Origin: Bdellovibrionales bacterium
GTDB taxonomy: Bacteria; Bdellovibrionota; Bdellovibrionia; Bdellovibrionales; Bdellovibrionaceae
Length of the DNA stretch: 64,000 bases
Reading direction: 5' to 3'
NCBI GenBank assembly: GCA_018266295.1
Contig: JAFEAQ010000014.1
Coordinates: 121,851 to 185,850, forward strand
The stretch's first letter is position 1; each line of letters begins with the position of its first letter. The position numbers and the translations under genes were made by a program. Below, piece by piece: positions 61,988-64,000 of the stretch. The notes under the pieces were generated by a model. That model was not told where the DNA came from. It ran no database searches and saw nothing but the letters and a program-made list of their open reading frames with translations.

Positions 61988-62721
61988 GATGGCAACTAGA
62001 TAAAAAGCACCTCTATGCTGGAGGTGCTGTCCTCCTCTTAGGATTAGCAACTGGAGGGGCTCTGTTATACAGAGCCCCTGCTTCCACTTCTTCACCGGAG
62101 CTTCCGGCTTCGCCGGTGCCGACGGAAAACCGCGGCACGATCAAGACGGTCGAAAGCAGTATTGGCGTAAAAACTGGCGAGTCTGCGACCCTAGACGCTG
62201 CGACGGCGCCCACCGCGAATCCGCCTGAAGGAACGCAGAAACCAAGCAAGCCGTTTGAAAACAAGACGGAGCTTGCGTCGTTTAAAATTTTAAAACAAAA
62301 AGTATTCCTGACTGAGCAAGAAAAAGAACAGCGCAAACATTTTATTCAAGACCGCGCGCTTTTGGAAAATTTAAAAAATCTCTTTAAATACCCTGCCCCT
62401 TACCAGGATCTTGAGGCGCAGCAAAATGTAGCCGTGGATCTTTTGCTTGAAGCCATAAAGTCCGGCGATGCTGAGACGGCCCGTGGTGTTTTCAAAGAAG
62501 TCATTGCCGACGCGACGATTGAGAACAATCAGCTTTCACCGGATCAGCGTCAAAACTTAGCAGGTGTTAAAGCTGAAGTTTTGTATCAATGGTCTTCACT
62601 CGAACCCGACCGCGCCAGCGAAATGCAGCAATCCCTGCCAGGCCCCGTCTCTCAGAAAATCTGGAAGAACGTAGTGACCCAGCAGGATCTCAACCGCGCG
62701 GAATCTGCGATCGCGAAATAG
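61984..62721 (+). CDS. Membrane-anchored partner of the Hint lipoprotein
   Basis: A 245-residue protein with one N-terminal membrane helix (about 11-30), a Pro/Thr/Ser/Ala-rich linker (about 31-90) and a helical C-terminal domain (about 95-245) with no recognised family. The start overlaps the Hint gene stop by 4 nt (ATGA), so the two are translated together. It may be a chaperone, anchor or export partner for the lipoprotein; this is inference. Ends 15 nt from a convergent gene. Confidence 0.7.
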   Translation: MRWQLDKKHLYAGGAVLLLGLATGGALLYRAPASTSSPELPASPVPTENRGTIKTVESSIGVKTGESATLDAATAPTANPPEGTQKPSKPFENKTELASFKILKQKVFLTEQEKEQRKHFIQDRALLENLKNLFKYPAPYQDLEAQQNVAVDLLLEAIKSGDAETARGVFKEVIADATIENNQLSPDQRQNLAGVKAEVLYQWSSLEPDRASEMQQSLPGPVSQKIWKNVVTQQDLNRAESAIAK

Positions 62722-62736
62722 CCGGCAGACAGGCGC

Positions 62737-63750
62737 TTAGTGTCCCAGCATTGGGAATTGGCGCTGATGCCAGTACGGATAAATCGGTTTTGTCTCACTC
62801 ACTTTATCAAGCTTCGCGACGTGCTCAGGGCTTAATTTCCAGCCGACAGCGCCGAAATTTTGCTTCAACTGCTCTTCGTTTCTAGCACCAATCACGATAC
62901 TGCTGACTGTGGGTTTATTCAGAACCCAGTTGAGCGCGACCTGTGGCACCGACTTTCCGGTTTCCTGCGCGACCTCTTGAAGAACATCGACGATGTTGAA
63001 CAAATGCTCCGACTTCGCTGACACCACAAAATCCATGTTCGCAGAACGCGAACCCGGTGCCGGTGGCGTTTTACGGGTGATTTTTCCTGAGAGTGCTCCC
63101 CCAGCCATCGGGCTCCAAATAATATTGGAAACTTTTTGATCCACAGAAAGCGGCATGAGCTCCCACTCGAGTTCACGGCCTGCCAGCGAATAGTACGTTT
63201 GATGAGCGACATACTTGCTCCAGCCGTATCTTTCTGAAACCGATAGCGATTTCATCAAGTGCCAGCCAGAAAAATTAGAACAACCAATGTAACGCACTTT
63301 TCCCGAAGTCACGAGATCATCCAAAGCGCGGAGTGTTTCTTCCACCGGAGTTAAAGCATCAAAGCCGTGCATATAATAAAGATCAATGTGATCGGTCTGC
63401 AGGCGTTTTAAACTGTCTTCACAGGCCTTCATGACAAACTGACGAGAAGAGCCGTAATCATTAGGCCCTGTGCCCATGGGAAAAGTCGCTTTGGTTGAAA
63501 TCAGGGATTGCGCACGTTTCCCCTTCATCGCTTCGCCCAAAATTTCTTCGGACATACCTGTTGAGTAAGTATTTGCGGTATCGAAAAAAGTGACGCCGTT
63601 ATCGAGACAAAGATCGATCAGCCGAGTGGCTTCTTTAACGTCGGTGCTGCCCCAGGTTTTAAAAAATTCATTGCCGCCACCAAAGGTAGCCGTTCCGAAA
63701 GTGAGTGCTGGAACATTCAAACCAGCGCCTAATAATTTTCTGTATTCCAT
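62737..63750 (-). CDS. Aldo/keto reductase
   Basis: A 337-residue (from ATG 63750, GAGGACA upstream) TIM-barrel NADPH oxidoreductase of the YdjG/YghZ-like group. Seen: the first strand GTATFGGG, catalytic Asp and Tyr in FFDTANTYSTGMSEEILG, the Lys in LISTKATF, YYMHGFD with the His, GCSNFSGW and the C-terminal NADPH motif IVIGARNEEQLKQN. Substrate is not evident. Transcribed alone. Confidence 0.93.
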   Translation of the reverse strand: MEYRKLLGAGLNVPALTFGTATFGGGNEFFKTWGSTDVKEATRLIDLCLDNGVTFFDTANTYSTGMSEEILGEAMKGKRAQSLISTKATFPMGTGPNDYGSSRQFVMKACEDSLKRLQTDHIDLYYMHGFDALTPVEETLRALDDLVTSGKVRYIGCSNFSGWHLMKSLSVSERYGWSKYVAHQTYYSLAGRELEWELMPLSVDQKVSNIIWSPMAGGALSGKITRKTPPAPGSRSANMDFVVSAKSEHLFNIVDVLQEVAQETGKSVPQVALNWVLNKPTVSSIVIGARNEEQLKQNFGAVGWKLSPEHVAKLDKVSETKPIYPYWHQRQFPMLGH

Positions 63751-63894
63751 GTGATGTGTCCTCTCAATGAGGCTCGAGTATCTCACTTACAGAAAATAGC
63801 GCTAGGCCTAACGCTCCATTTACGGTGGGAATTGCGGAAATGCATCGGGCTAACAAGGATTTTTGACATTCCTCAAGAGGTTTTGCCCTAAGCG

Positions 63895-64000
63895 CTAATG
63901 AGTTTTTTTCTCGGCCGCGATTTCCTCAAGGACCTGATCATAAACGAGCTTTAAACCATTGCGGTCGCGCACCGTGAGGATCGGCCAGTAAACTGATTTA
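63895..64000 (-). CDS. C-terminal end of a gene cut by the window edge
   Basis: The last 35 codons of a minus-strand frame, ending with TAG at 63895-63897, have protein-like composition (SVYWPILTVRDRNGLKLVYD, then an acidic/basic tail ending EKKTH). The rest lies beyond base 64000. The pattern W-P-I-L-T-V-R-D-R-N-G-L does not let me name the family. Confidence 0.5.
   Translation of the reverse strand, partial: KSVYWPILTVRDRNGLKLVYDQVLEEIAAEKKTH

Noticed and set aside
1..64000. tRNA, rRNA, CRISPR arrays, prophage and insertion sequences
   Set aside because: No tRNA cloverleaf with a CCA-like end, no ribosomal RNA stretch, no regularly spaced direct repeats and no transposase or integrase frame was found by reading.

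Overview
The window looks like a chromosomal segment of a predatory bacterium of the Bdellovibrio type (order Bdellovibrionales). The reasons are a TIGR02147-family regulator sitting next to an exported protein, many small signal-peptide proteins of unknown function, a complete-looking mevalonate branch in a Gram-negative gene context, a kynurenine catabolic cluster, pheST-ihfA-merR gene order, and many exported barrel-like proteins and lipoproteins. Species assignment is inference from gene content; no rRNA, tRNA, CRISPR array, prophage or insertion sequence was recognised. Layout: 1-6.97 kb carries an Hsp70-like ATPase, two paralogous cysteine-containing exported proteins around an HTH regulator, an exported papain-like protein, a membrane PilZ protein and two exported proteins. 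7.7-12.1 kb is a chemosensory cluster: a cytosolic PAS-PAS-MCP receptor, CheR, CheD and a protein with three CheW domains. 12.2-16.6 kb holds exported and outer-membrane proteins, glyoxalase I and an esterase. 16.6-21.0 kb (minus strand) is the housekeeping operon pheS-pheT-ihfA-merR, followed on the plus strand by RsmG and SpoU-type methyltransferases (21.1-22.8 kb). 22.8-30.8 kb is a run of surface proteins: lipoproteins, a barrel candidate, a JAMM-like exported protein, an Asp-box lipoprotein, a DUF1552/DUF1592 cytochrome pair and a very glycine-rich protein. 31.0-39.2 kb is a divergent kynurenine/3-hydroxyanthranilate catabolic cluster: KynB, aldehyde dehydrogenase, RidA-type deaminase, 3-HAO, ACMSD and an odd SDR on the minus strand; oxalocrotonate decarboxylase, kynureninase and kynurenine monooxygenase on the plus strand. 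Together these would take N-formylkynurenine to 2-oxopent-4-enoate; tryptophan dioxygenase and the last steps are outside the window. 40.7-45.8 kb is the mevalonate operon (idi2, mvaA, phosphomevalonate kinase, mvaD, mevalonate kinase), making isopentenyl diphosphate from HMG-CoA; HMG-CoA synthase is not here. Ribosomal genes rpmI-rplT lie just upstream of it, separated from thrS-infC (54.9-57.6 kb) by about 8.5 kb that holds a binding protein, a HAD phosphatase, a TIGR02147 regulator with an exported partner, a polyamine ABC transporter (potABC divergent from potD) and an SMR exporter. 57.7-64 kb ends with an exported DUF2252 protein, a large lipoprotein with PKD, thrombospondin-1 and Hint domains plus a membrane-anchored partner, an aldo/keto reductase and a cut-off gene. 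The most unusual items are the PKD-TSP1-Hint lipoprotein and its partner, an infC that appears to start at ATT, two regulator/exported-protein pairs that both overlap by exactly 8 nt, exported papain-like and JAMM-like proteins, a kynurenine-cluster SDR whose catalytic Tyr and Lys are replaced, and a set of GCTGCA-N4-TGCAGC hairpins flanking the glycine-rich gene.
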